Made by a program: the position numbers and the translations under genes. Shown here piece by piece: positions 40,733 to 49,138 of a DNA stretch of 64,000 nucleotides. The notes under the pieces are model-generated. The model was not told the DNA's origin and ran no database searches. It saw nothing but the letters and a program-made list of their open reading frames with translations. The first letter of the stretch is position 1; each line of letters starts with the position of its first letter. Source of the stretch: CAWCUZ01 sp963798795 (GTDB lineage: Bacteria; Acidobacteriota; Vicinamibacteria; Vicinamibacterales; SCN-69-37); NCBI GenBank assembly GCA_963798795.1, contig CAWCUZ010000002.1:1240001-1304000 (forward strand), read 5' to 3'.

Positions 40733-41989
40733 TCAGATCCGAAGCTGCTGCTGGCCGACCGACTGCCCGGTCTTCGGACCGACGACGGTCGCCACCAGGC
40801 GCCGGTTGTCGAACAGGTCGCCCGCCACCCGCCGGACGTCGGGGATCGTGACCGCCTCGATGCTGGCAAGCGTCTCGTCGAGCGTGAAGGAGCGGCCGAA
40901 GTACAGCTCCTGCCGCGCCAGATGCGACATGCGGCTCGACGTGTTCTCGAGGCTCAGCATGAGGCTGCCCTTGAGGTGGTCCTTGGCGCGCCGCAGTTCA
41001 TCGTCCGGCACGGGCTCGTCGCGAAGGAGGCGCAGCTCCGTCAGAGACAGGTCCACGACTTCGGCCACCCTGTCGCTGGCGCAGCCGGCATAGATCGTCA
41101 GCATTCCCGCGTCGCTGTAGCTGGTCGTGCTGCTGTAGACGGCATAGGCGAGGCCGCGTTCTTCCCGCACGTGCTGGAACAGACGCGAACTCATCGAACC
41201 GCCGAGAATCATGTTCATCACGAACATGGCGTAGCGGTCGGGGTGCGCGTGCGGAAGCGCGGGCGTGCCCAGGCAGACGTGGCTCTGCTCGATGTCCTTG
41301 TGCCGCTCGGCAATGCCCGGCGTGACCGACGGCGCCTCCGCCGCGGCGGCCGGCTGTCCGGACGGGAGTTCGGCGAAGGCGGTCTGGACGAGATCGCGGA
41401 GGTGGGCCTGATCGAAATTGCCCGCGGCCGCGACGACGAGATTGCGCGCGACGTACGTCTGACCGAAGTAGCGGCGGAGCCCGTCCGACGAAAACGATGA
41501 CACGGTGTCAGGGGTCCCGAGGATCGGCCGGCCGAGCGGGTGATGCGACCAGAACTGGCGGGTGAATACCTCGTGCACGAGGTCGTCGGGCGCATCCTCG
41601 ACCATCTTGATCTCTTCGAGGATGACCCCCTGCTCCTTCCGGACGTCGTCGGGCGACAGCGCCGGATGCAGGACCATGTCGCTCAGCAGGTCGAGCGCCA
41701 GCGGCAGGTGCTCGTCCAGCACCTTGACGTAGTAGCTGGCGTATTCCTTCGCCGTGAACGCATCGAGGTGGCCGCCGATGGCGTCGATCGTCTGCGCGAT
41801 GTCGCGCGCGCTGCGCGTGGCCGTGCCTTTGAAGAGCATGTGCTCGACGAAATGCGCGACGCCGCTTTCCTCGTCCGTTTCGTGGCGCGAGCCGCGCTTG
41901 AGCCACACGCCGATCGTCACCGAACGGACGTGCGACATCTGTTCGGAAACCAGCCGCAGGCCGGAAGGGAGCGTCTCAGCGATGACCAT
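40733..41989 (-). CDS. M16-family zinc metallopeptidase
   Basis: This processing-peptidase-like protein of about 418 residues has the inverted zinc motif HFVEHMLFKGT (HxxEH) and the downstream glutamate in EEIKMVEDAPDD, so it should be catalytically active. The C-terminal M16 domain includes LGGSMSSRLFQHVREERGLAYAVYS. It is a single-module form of the kind often called YmxG/PqqF-like. ATG 41989 is chosen because family alignment starts at ETLPSGLRLVSEQM; GTG 42019 is possible. It leads the operon that continues into purB. Confidence 0.9.
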   Translation of the reverse strand: MVIAETLPSGLRLVSEQMSHVRSVTIGVWLKRGSRHETDEESGVAHFVEHMLFKGTATRSARDIAQTIDAIGGHLDAFTAKEYASYYVKVLDEHLPLALDLLSDMVLHPALSPDDVRKEQGVILEEIKMVEDAPDDLVHEVFTRQFWSHHPLGRPILGTPDTVSSFSSDGLRRYFGQTYVARNLVVAAAGNFDQAHLRDLVQTAFAELPSGQPAAAAEAPSVTPGIAERHKDIEQSHVCLGTPALPHAHPDRYAMFVMNMILGGSMSSRLFQHVREERGLAYAVYSSTTSYSDAGMLTIYAGCASDRVAEVVDLSLTELRLLRDEPVPDDELRRAKDHLKGSLMLSLENTSSRMSHLARQELYFGRSFTLDETLASIEAVTIPDVRRVAGDLFDNRRLVATVVGPKTGQSVGQQQLRI

Positions 41990-42053
41990 CGCAGCGTGAC
42001 GGGAGGCGCCGCCGGGCACGACGCGGCGCAGTTGACTGTAAGTTATTCATTCG

Positions 42054-42078
42054 CTTGACGTTAGCGACGAATGTCAAG
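42054..42078. promoter_or_regulatory. Inverted repeat in the divergent M16/rlmN promoter region
   Basis: CTTGACGTT and AATGTCAAG are inverted arms around AGCGACG with one mismatch. TTGACA on the minus strand (42077-42072) may be the -35 of the M16-pur operon, and TTGACG lies on the plus strand. A shared operator or back-to-back promoters are plausible. Confidence 0.4.
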
Positions 42079-42103
42079 ACACCAATGGTAGCATGGAGAG
42101 GGT

Positions 42104-42191
42104 TTCGGTTTCCACTGCCATGGCACGCCGCTCATCAACCTCTGTCTCTGTCCCCGATCGGGTCAAAACGGTGGAAAAGTCTCCCGTCCCC
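42104..42191 (+). mobile_element. Internally deleted RAYT element remnant with REP unit, in frame with rlmN
   Basis: GGTTTCCAC followed by ATGGCACGCCGC resembles the start of the transposase gene (GGTTTCCAC, ATGCCACGCCGG). Next comes the REP unit (42137-42191: ACCTCTGTCTCTGTCCCC, then AAACGGTGGAAAAGTCTCC and CGTCCC). The encoded peptide joins the transposase-like N-terminus ARRSS to a tail like its C-terminus (TVEKSPVPL against TVENSPVPL), consistent with an internal deletion. Confidence 0.6.
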
Positions 42192-43224
42192 CTCGAACGC
42201 ATCCTCGTGGAAATGGGCGCGCCGCCCTTTCACGCGCGGCAGGTGTTCCACTGGATCTGGGCGCGCGGCGTAACCGACTTCGAGCAGATGACGGATCTCA
42301 GCCGCGCGCTGCGTGCGCGGCTGGCGGAGACGTTCCGGATCGAGACGCCGACGATCGTCTCGCGTCAGGTGTCGGCCGACGGCACGACCAAGTTCCTGCT
42401 GCGCCTGTCGGACGGCGGCGCCATCGAGTCCGTGTACATCCCCGACACGCCGGCCCAGACGTTCTGCGTCTCGACCCAGGTCGGCTGCGCGATGAACTGC
42501 GCGTTCTGTCTGACCGGCCGGATGGGCCTGACCCGGCACCTGACAGCCGACGAAATCGCCGGACAGGTTCGCGTACTCGCGCACGAAACCGGATGGGCGC
42601 GGCAAGGCCTTCAACATCGTCCTGATGGGCATGGGCGAGCCGCTGCACAACTATGACGCCACCATGGCGGCACTCGAGATTCTGACCGACGCGCGCGGGC
42701 TCGCGGTCCCGCCGCGGCGCATCACCTTGTCCACGGTCGGCGTGCTGCCGGGCCTCGAGCGGCTCGCCGAGGCGGCCATCATGCCGAACCTCGCGGTCTC
42801 CCTGCACGCCACGACCGATGAACAGCGGGCGGCCATCGTGCCGATCGACCGGCGGTATCCGCTGGCGGATCTGCTCGACGCCTGCCGGCGCTTCCCGGTT
42901 CGCCGCCGGAGCCGAATCACGTTCGAGTACGTGCTGCTCGCGGGCGTGAACGACACGCCGGCCGACGCCGTCCGCCTGGCCGGCCTGCTGAAGGACCTCA
43001 AAGCGAAGGTCAACCTGCTGCCGCTCAACGAAGCGCCGGGGATCCCGTTCACGCGCCCGTCGGACGAGCGCGTCGACGCCTTCGGTCGGCGTCTTTCGGA
43101 GCTGGGCATCCTCGTGTCGGTCAGGAAGAGCCGCGGCCGCGACATCCGCGCCGCCTGCGGTCAGCTGATCGTCGAGGGGCAGCGGCCATCGGCCGCGCAG
43201 CGGCTGGCAGACGGACTCTACTGA
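42171..43224 (+). CDS. rlmN: Dual-specificity 23S rRNA/tRNA (adenine-C2)-methyltransferase, frameshifted
   Basis: This radical SAM methyltransferase makes m2A2503 in 23S rRNA and m2A37 in tRNAs. The N-terminal domain is recognisable from LERILVEMGAPPFHARQVFHWIW, the iron-sulfur cysteines in CAMNCAFCLTG, the VSLHATTDEQR block, and the C-terminal catalytic Cys in RGRDIRAACGQL. The frame breaks at GGG 42595-42597: removing one G gives ETGWRGKAFNIVLMGMGEPL, about 350 residues in all. The start is uncertain: GTG 42171 lies in the REP unit, and in-frame ATGs at 42120 and 42093 would add the transposase-like leader. Confidence 0.88.
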
Positions 43225-43239
43225 CAGGTTCCGCCCCAG

Positions 43240-43285
43240 GCCGGGTCTGAGGACCCCGCCCGGGCCGGGCCTGAAGACCCGGGCT
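43240..43285. terminator. Paired palindromes between convergent rlmN and purE
   Basis: GGGTCT-GA-GGACCC followed by CCGGGCCTGAAGACCCGG form two hairpins between the convergent stop codons. They share the CTGAAGACCCGG core with the hairpin at 10228-10245. Confidence 0.5.
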
Positions 43286-43309
43286 CGATTGTTCCAAAGC
43301 GCCCACTCC

Positions 43310-43804
43310 CTACTGCCGGAGCTTCCGCGCGGCGGCCTCGACTTTCTCCGCCAGTCTGGCCTTGTAGCCGTCCAGCTTCGCCGCGATGGCGGGATCGCCG
43401 AGCGCAATCATCTGCGCCGCGAGGACGCCGGCATTGGTCGCGCCCGGTTTGCCAATGGCCACCGTCGCCACCGGAACGCCCGGCGGCATCTGGACCGTCG
43501 ACAGCAGCGCATCGAGGCCCTTGAGGGGCGACGAATCGATCGGCACGCCGATCACCGGCCGCGTCGTGTGCGCCGCCACGACGCCGGCCAGATGCGCCGC
43601 CGCGCCCGCGCCGATGATGAACACCCGCACGCCCCGAGCCAACCCGTCCTCGATGAGCCGCAGCACCCGCGCGGGCGATCGGTGGGCCGATGCCACGGTC
43701 ATTTCCCACGCCAGTCCGAATTCGTCGAGCACGGTGCCGGCGGCGCTCATGGTCGGCGCATCGGAATCGGAGCCCATCAGGATCAGCACCTGGATCTGCT
43801 TCAT
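43310..43804 (-). CDS. purE: N5-carboxyaminoimidazole ribonucleotide mutase
   Basis: This class I PurE shifts the carboxyl group of N5-CAIR to give CAIR. The 164 residues begin VLILMGSDSDAPTM and include ASAHRSPARVL, FIIGAGAAAHLAGVVAAHT, PVIGVPIDSSPLKGLDALLSTVQMPPGVPVATVAIG and NAGVLAAQMIAL, all typical. A ribosome site GGAGGG lies before ATG 43804. It follows purD by 25 bp on the same strand. No purK is seen in this window. Confidence 0.96.
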   Translation of the reverse strand: MKQIQVLILMGSDSDAPTMSAAGTVLDEFGLAWEMTVASAHRSPARVLRLIEDGLARGVRVFIIGAGAAAHLAGVVAAHTTRPVIGVPIDSSPLKGLDALLSTVQMPPGVPVATVAIGKPGATNAGVLAAQMIALGDPAIAAKLDGYKARLAEKVEAAARKLRQ

Positions 43805-43829
43805 GCGGTCGCGTCCCTCCGAACGCCGA

Positions 43830-45129
43830 TCATAGCCGCGTCGCCCCGGGCGATCCCACCGCCCTGGCGCCGATGTCGCGGCGGTATTGCATCCCGTCGA
43901 ACCGGATATCGCCGATCGCGTCGTACGCCGTGGCCATGGCGGCCTCGTAATCCGCGCCGCGGCCCACGATCGTCAGCACACGGCCGCCCGCCGTTTCGAC
44001 CGCGTGGCTCTCGCCGAGCCGCGTGGCGGCCTGGAACACGAGCACGTCAGGCCGGCGCGCGGCCCGATCGAGGCCGTCGATGACCCGACCGGTCTGGCTC
44101 TCGCCCGGATATCCCGCCGACGCGAGCACGACGCCGACGAGCCGGTCTGGCGAGGTCGCCAGGCGGCACTGGTTCAATCCGAGCGTCGCGGACGCATACA
44201 GCGCCCGCGCGAGCGGACCGTCCAACAGAGGCAGCACCACCTGCGCTTCGGGGTCGCCCAGCCGGACGTTGAACTCGATGACCTTCGGTCCGTCGGCGGT
44301 CAGCATCAGGCTCGCGTAGAGGAAGCCGCGGTAGCGGTGTCCCGCCCGGCGCATGCCGGCCAGCACCGGATGAACGATCGTCTGGAGCACGTTGAATTCG
44401 TCCGCGGGGGTCAGCAACGGACTGGGGGCGAATGCTCCCATTCCCCCGGTGTTCGGGCCGCGGTCGCCGTCCAGCAGCCGCTTGTGGTCCTGCGCGGTCG
44501 CGAGCGGCAGGGCGAACTCGCCGTCCGCCAGCACGAAGAACGAGACCTCCGGCCCCGAGAGGCATTCCTCGATGACCAGGGTTCGGCCGGCGGCCCCGAA
44601 ACGGTGTGCCACCATGGCGGCGCGAACGGCCGCTTCAGCCTCTTCCCGCGACCCGGCGATGACGACGCCCTTGCCGGCCGCGAGGCCATCGGCCTTGATG
44701 ACGACCGGAAACCCGAATTCGCCGCCCGAAACGGCCTCGAGTGCCGTGTCGAGCCGGTCGCAGACTCGGAACCTCGCGGTCGGAATGCCCGTCCGGGCCA
44801 TGAAGTCCTTGGCGAAGGCCTTGGATGTCTCGAGCGCCGCGCAGGCCTGCGTCGGGCCGACCAGGGGCCGGCCGGTCTCGCCGAACCGGTCGGCCACGCC
44901 GCGCTCGAGAGCCGCCTCCGGGCCGACGACGGTGAGGTCCGCCCGCTCCCGTTCGGCGACGGCCAGGATGGCCGCCGGGTCGCCGACGCTGACCGGCACG
45001 CACCGGGCGACCTCCGCGATTCCCGGGTTGCCCGGCCCGCACACGACGGATTCGACGTCCGAATCGCGGGCCAGCCGCCAGGCCAGGGCATGCTCCCGGG
45101 CGCCGCTGCCGATGACGAGGTACGCGCAC
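43830..45129 (-). CDS. purD: Phosphoribosylamine--glycine ligase, frameshifted at N-terminus
   Basis: This ATP-grasp enzyme makes GAR. The clear blocks are VVGPEAALERGVADRF, FMARTGIPTARF, VVIKADGLAAGKGVVIA, EECLSGPEVSFF, GPNTGGMGAFAPSP, VIEFNVRLGDPEAQVVLPLL and SAGYPG. The N-terminus LVIGSGAREHALAWRLARDSDVESVVCGPGNPG is one frame off from the only good start: removing one base of the GG at 45119-45120 joins it to GTG 45129 (RVLVIGSGAREH). A TATAAA box (45145-45140) is 10 nt before that GTG, suggesting leaderless transcription. About 432 residues once joined. Confidence 0.9.
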
Positions 45130-45251
45130 CGGAGGGGATTTTATAGGGTCCCGGGGTCCCAGGGTCCCGAACTGCTGCGCCGTGCTACGCTACCGTGTTG
45201 GCCCGGCCGGCGAACAGCCGGCCATGGGCAAATTCTGCGAGGAAGGGGGTG

Positions 45252-45455
45252 ATGGCCTTGGCGGAAGTGAAGATTCAGGACGGGGAATCGATTGAAAGTG
45301 CGCTCCGGCGCTTCAAACGGAAGGTCCAGCAGGAAGACATCATCAAGGACATCAAGAAGCACTCCTTCTATCTGAAGCCCGGCGACAAGCGCCGGGCCAA
45401 GCAGGCTCTCGCCCGCAAACGCTCGCGCAAGAAACAGCGGCGCGAAGCCGAGTAG
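45252..45455 (+). CDS. rpsU: Small ribosomal subunit protein bS21
   Basis: This is a 67-residue basic ribosomal protein. AEVKIQDGESIESALRRFKRK is the S21 N-terminal signature, followed by KHSFYLKPGDKRRAKQALARKRSRKKQRREAE. ATG 45252 has a GGAAGGGGG ribosome site; TTG 45258 is an alternative. A strong terminator follows, so it is probably expressed alone. Confidence 0.95.
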   Translation: MALAEVKIQDGESIESALRRFKRKVQQEDIIKDIKKHSFYLKPGDKRRAKQALARKRSRKKQRREAE

Positions 45456-45470
45456 CAAATTGACCGGAGG

Positions 45471-45500
45471 GCCCTCAGCCCTTAGACTGAGGGCTCTTTC
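45471..45500 (+). terminator. Rho-independent terminator after rpsU
   Basis: GCCCTCAG and CTGAGGGC form an 8-bp perfect stem with an 8-nt loop, followed by TCTTTC. Confidence 0.75.
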
Positions 45501-45545
45501 GCAGCCAGTCGTCCTCGTTGGAGGGCGGCGCGTGAGGAGTTCCGC

Positions 45546-45884
45546 ATGCAGATCGACGAACGAGTCGTCGGTGACGTCACGGTGCTCGACTTGAAAGGCA
45601 AGGTCACGCTGGGCGAGGGAGACGAGGCGCTCAAGGACAAGATCAACTCGCTCCTGCACCAGAACCGCAAGAAGATCCTGCTGAACTTCGCCGAAGTGCC
45701 CTACATCGACAGCGCGGGCCTGGGCGAGATCGTGCGGACGTACACGACGGTGAGCCGCCAGGGCGGACAGCTCAAGCTGGTGAACCTCACCAAACGCATC
45801 ACGGATTTGCTGAGCATCACCAAGCTGCTCACGGTGTTCGAGACGTTCGACTCCGAGCAGGACGCGCTGAAGAGCTTCTCGTAG
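45546..45884 (+). CDS. STAS-domain anti-sigma factor antagonist
   Basis: This 112-residue STAS protein resembles SpoIIAA/RsbV-type anti-anti-sigma factors. The phosphorylatable serine is in IDSAGLGEIVRTY, within the usual PYIDSAGLG loop. No anti-sigma kinase or sigma factor gene is adjacent, so its partner is elsewhere. It overlaps the start of the UbiA-type gene by one base and appears to begin the polysaccharide operon, which hints at partner-switch control of that cluster. Confidence 0.88.
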   Translation: MQIDERVVGDVTVLDLKGKVTLGEGDEALKDKINSLLHQNRKKILLNFAEVPYIDSAGLGEIVRTYTTVSRQGGQLKLVNLTKRITDLLSITKLLTVFETFDSEQDALKSFS

Positions 45885-46870
45885 TGCCCCCGGCGGGCAC
45901 CGGCCCGCCGCGCGACATGGCCCGAAGTCCTGCTCCTCCAGCCCCGACGGCGTTGTCGACCTCGGCCGACCACCCGGTCCAGGGACGTTCGCTCGCGGCG
46001 AATCTGCTGATCTCGCTGAGGCCGAGTCAGTGGACGAAGAACCTCATTGTCTTCGCCGGTCTGGCCGGCAGCGGCCGGTTGTTCGAGGCCGCGTCGGCGG
46101 CGCGCGCGACGGGGGCGTTCCTCGTGTTCTGCGTGCTGTCCGGCGTCATCTACCTGGTGAACGACGTGCACGATCGGGAAGCCGATCGCGTGCATCCCGT
46201 CAAGTCGCGCCGTCCCGTGGCGTCCGGGGCGCTCCCGCCGACGACGGCCATCACGACGGCCGCGGTGCTGGGCGCGGCGGCCCTGGCGGCGGCGTTTGCG
46301 CTCTCGCCCGGGTTCGGCCTGGTGGCGCTCAGCTACCTCACGCTCCTCACGCTGTACTCCCTGTGGCTCAAGCACATGGTGATCCTCGATGTGCTCACGA
46401 TCGCCGCCGGCTTCGTCCTGCGGGCGTTTGGTGGCGCGGTGGTGATCGCGGTGCCGTTCAGCAACTGGCTGCTGCTGCTCACGCTGCTCCTGGCGCTGTT
46501 CCTCGGGCTCAGCAAACGGCGGGCCGAGCTCGTGAAGCTGGCGGAGGGCGCGTCGTCGCACCGGCGCAGCCTGGCCGAGTACAGTCCCTATCTGCTCGAC
46601 CAGATGATTGCCGTCGTGACGGCGTCCACGCTGCTGGCGTACGCCTTCTACACGATCAGCCCGGAAACGACGCTCAAGTTCCAGACGGATCACCTGCTGT
46701 ACACGGTGCCGTTTCCGTTGTACGGGATTCTCCGGTATCTCTATCTGGTGCACCAGCGCGAGGGGGGCGGCAATCCCTCGGAGGCGCTGCTCAGCGATCG
46801 CCCGCTGCTCGTCTGCGTGGCGCTCTGGGTGGTCACGGTGATCCTCGTGTTGTACGGTCCGCTCCACTGA
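45884..46870 (+). CDS. UbiA-type decaprenyl-phosphate phosphoribosyltransferase-like protein
   Basis: This 328-residue integral membrane prenyltransferase-fold protein has about nine helices. The LRPSQWTKNLIVFAGL start and the Asp-rich motif NDVHDREADRVHPVKSRRPVASG match the DPPR-synthase branch, which joins PRPP to a polyprenyl phosphate. The second Asp motif is less clear. In mycobacteria this step leads to polyprenyl-phospho-arabinose; here its place before glycosyltransferases suggests a polyprenyl-linked pentose donor. The GTG start overlaps the STAS stop codon; ATG 45917 is an alternative. Confidence 0.85.
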   Translation: MPPAGTGPPRDMARSPAPPAPTALSTSADHPVQGRSLAANLLISLRPSQWTKNLIVFAGLAGSGRLFEAASAARATGAFLVFCVLSGVIYLVNDVHDREADRVHPVKSRRPVASGALPPTTAITTAAVLGAAALAAAFALSPGFGLVALSYLTLLTLYSLWLKHMVILDVLTIAAGFVLRAFGGAVVIAVPFSNWLLLLTLLLALFLGLSKRRAELVKLAEGASSHRRSLAEYSPYLLDQMIAVVTASTLLAYAFYTISPETTLKFQTDHLLYTVPFPLYGILRYLYLVHQREGGGNPSEALLSDRPLLVCVALWVVTVILVLYGPLH

Positions 46871-46883
46871 CCCGAAAGTGAAC

Positions 46884-48170
46884 ATGCCCCGTTCGAACGT
46901 CGCGATCCTCCGGACGTCGCCCACCACCGTGCTGGCCGATTATCACCAGCTGATGAACCTGGCCGGCTACCAGGACGTCGTCGCGCGCGACGCCGACACG
47001 GCGTTGAAGGTCAACATCTCGTGGCACTTCTTCTTTCCCGGGAGCTCGACGACGCCATGGCAGCTCGAGGGCGTGATCCGGGCGATGAAGCGGGACGGCT
47101 ACGACCCCTCGCTGATCCACGCCTGCCACAACCGGACCGTCGTCATCGACGCGCACTTCGGGGAGCGGGAGAACAAGCAGATCGACGTCGTCCAGGCCCA
47201 CGGCCTGCGCAACATCCACCTCTACGAAGGTGAGCCGTGGATCGACGTCCGCGAGGCCGTCGGGGACCTGTCGAAGAAATTCCTCTGCCTCAACGAGGTG
47301 TATCCGGACGGCTTCCTGATTCCCCGGCGGTTCATCGGCGAGAACATCATCCACCTGCCGACGGTCAAGACGCACATCTTCACCACCACGACGGGCGCGA
47401 TGAAGAACGCGTTCGGCGGGCTGCTGAACGAGCGGCGCCACTGGACGCATCCGGTGATCCACGAAACGCTGGTGGATTTGCTGATGATTCAGAAGAAGAT
47501 CCACCGCGGCGTGTTTGCCGTGATGGACGGGACGTTTGCCGGCGACGGCCCGGGACCGCGGTGCATGATGCCGCACGTGAAGAACGTCATCCTGGCGAGC
47601 GCGGACCAGGTGGCCATCGACGCGGTGGCCGCGAAGCTGATGGGATTCGACCCCCTCTCGATCAAGTACATCCGGCTCGCGCACGACCTGGGTCTCGGCG
47701 TGGGCGATCCGCGCGAGATCGAGATCGTGGGCGACGTGGACGCCGGGCGCGAGAACTGGCACTTCGCCGGACCGTTCCGCAAGATGACGTTCGCGTCGCG
47801 CATGCAGCATCGGATCTACTGGGGACCGCTCAAGAAGCCGATCGAGTGGTCGCTCAAGACCGTGCTGGCGCCGTGGGCCTACATCGCGAGCGTCGTCTAT
47901 CACGACAGCTTCTGGTATCCGGTGCTGGCCAAACAGAAGATGCACGACGTGCTCGACAGCGACTGGGGACGGTTGTTCCGGCACTGGGGCGGGGTCACGG
48001 CCGACGAGCGCGGGTACGCGGCGGTTCCGCACGGGGGTGCGGAGCTGCGGCGGACCGGCGTCCGGGCGCTGGGCAAGTCGCTCGGCATTCTGGCGACCTG
48101 CGTGCGGGAAGCGCCGGAGTTCGGGCGGAAGAAACGAAGAGATCAGGCACTGGGCCTCAGGGAGAGATGA
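46884..48170 (+). CDS. DUF362-domain protein
   Basis: This protein of about 428 residues carries the DUF362 fold, visible in NVAILRTSPTTVLADYHQLM, VKVNISWHFFFPGSS-type text, LPTVKTHIFTTTTGAMKNAFGGLL, GVFAVMDGTFAGDGPGP and SADQVAIDAVAAKLMGFDPL. No Cys-rich ferredoxin motif is present. The family's function is unknown. It lies 13 bp after the UbiA-type gene, overlaps the next gene by ATGA, and so belongs to the polysaccharide operon. GTG 46878 is another possible start. Confidence 0.85.
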   Translation: MPRSNVAILRTSPTTVLADYHQLMNLAGYQDVVARDADTALKVNISWHFFFPGSSTTPWQLEGVIRAMKRDGYDPSLIHACHNRTVVIDAHFGERENKQIDVVQAHGLRNIHLYEGEPWIDVREAVGDLSKKFLCLNEVYPDGFLIPRRFIGENIIHLPTVKTHIFTTTTGAMKNAFGGLLNERRHWTHPVIHETLVDLLMIQKKIHRGVFAVMDGTFAGDGPGPRCMMPHVKNVILASADQVAIDAVAAKLMGFDPLSIKYIRLAHDLGLGVGDPREIEIVGDVDAGRENWHFAGPFRKMTFASRMQHRIYWGPLKKPIEWSLKTVLAPWAYIASVVYHDSFWYPVLAKQKMHDVLDSDWGRLFRHWGGVTADERGYAAVPHGGAELRRTGVRALGKSLGILATCVREAPEFGRKKRRDQALGLRER

Positions 48171-49138
48171 TGGCCGAATTTCACGTCCGATCCGATTCGG
48201 TGGACGTCGAGCAGATCATGCGGCAGATCCGTACGCGCATTCGCGAGAAGCGCGGCGTGGATTACACCGAGGCCGAGCTGCAGCAACTGGCGAGCGTCAA
48301 GCTCGAGAAGTTTCTCGACCCGCGCGGGGTCCGGTCCGACCTGGTCGACCAGTTCCGCCGCCACCGCGTGGTCAGCGCAGCGCCGCCCAACTACGCGTTC
48401 GAAGACACGACACTCTACGAGACGCACCGCGGACTGCTCCGCACGATCCGGAAGCTCCTGCGGCCCGTCCTCAAGCTGTTCTTCAATCCCGACAAGATCA
48501 CCAGCGCCTTGCACATCCAGGCCGGGGTGAACGAAGAATTCCACCGGCGGTTCCGGCAGCGGGAGGAGATGGACCCGCTGTTCTACGAAGTCATTCACAA
48601 CCTGGTGCTCGAGATCACGCGGCTCGGCATCGAGGTCCACAACCTCACGATGCGGGTGGAGTCGGTGTCGAGCCGCCTGGATTTCGACGAACGGCGGGGC
48701 CGGGCCCTCGAAGGGGCCGTGCAGTACCGTCCCGCTGCGTTCCAGCGTGCGTCCGGACGCGAGCAGCAGACGGCGCGCGGCGGCAACGAAGGCGGCACCG
48801 TCGCGCAAGCGGAAGACGGCCGCCCTGAGACGGCCCGGCTCAGCGATGGGCGGCCCGAGGGCGGGCAATCGGAGGGTGGGCGACCGGAGGGCGGGCGGCC
48901 GGAGGGCGGGCGACCACCGGCCGGGCGACAGGACGGTGAGCCGCGACGCCGCCGGCGCCGGCGGCGTCGCCGGCCCGGTTCGACGCTCGCCGGAGAGGGC
49001 GGCGCCTCGACGGGCGCACCCGCCCCGGAGGGCGGCAACGGCCACGACGCGTACGAGTCCGAGCTCGAAACGAACGATGGCCCGGACACGGACGGGCCCG
49101 GCGGCGACGGGCCGGACGACGGAGCCGACGGTCAGTGA
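48167..49138 (+). CDS. Conserved operon protein with low-complexity, Arg-rich tail
   Basis: The N-terminal half (about 1-190) begins SDSVDVEQIMRQIRTRIREKRG and contains KLEKFLDPRGVRSDLVDQFRR and a helical region NEEFHRRFRQREEMDPLFYEVIHNLVLEI. It resembles helical segments found near methyltransferases in surface-polysaccharide clusters. The C-terminal 120 residues are repetitive: Glu/Gly/Arg/Pro repeats (EGGRPEGGRPEGG), a run of ten arginines, then a Gly/Asp-rich acidic end. I cannot assign a function. ATGs at 48167 and 48170 overlap the previous stop, and its own stop overlaps the next start, so it is tightly coupled. Confidence 0.75.
   Translation: MMAEFHVRSDSVDVEQIMRQIRTRIREKRGVDYTEAELQQLASVKLEKFLDPRGVRSDLVDQFRRHRVVSAAPPNYAFEDTTLYETHRGLLRTIRKLLRPVLKLFFNPDKITSALHIQAGVNEEFHRRFRQREEMDPLFYEVIHNLVLEITRLGIEVHNLTMRVESVSSRLDFDERRGRALEGAVQYRPAAFQRASGREQQTARGGNEGGTVAQAEDGRPETARLSDGRPEGGQSEGGRPEGGRPEGGRPPAGRQDGEPRRRRRRRRRRPGSTLAGEGGASTGAPAPEGGNGHDAYESELETNDGPDTDGPGGDGPDDGADGQ

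Noticed and set aside
45147..45170. Triple GGGTCCC repeat upstream of purD as a binding site
   Set aside because: The three copies are short, GC-rich and adjacent; there is no second site in the window to support a regulator.
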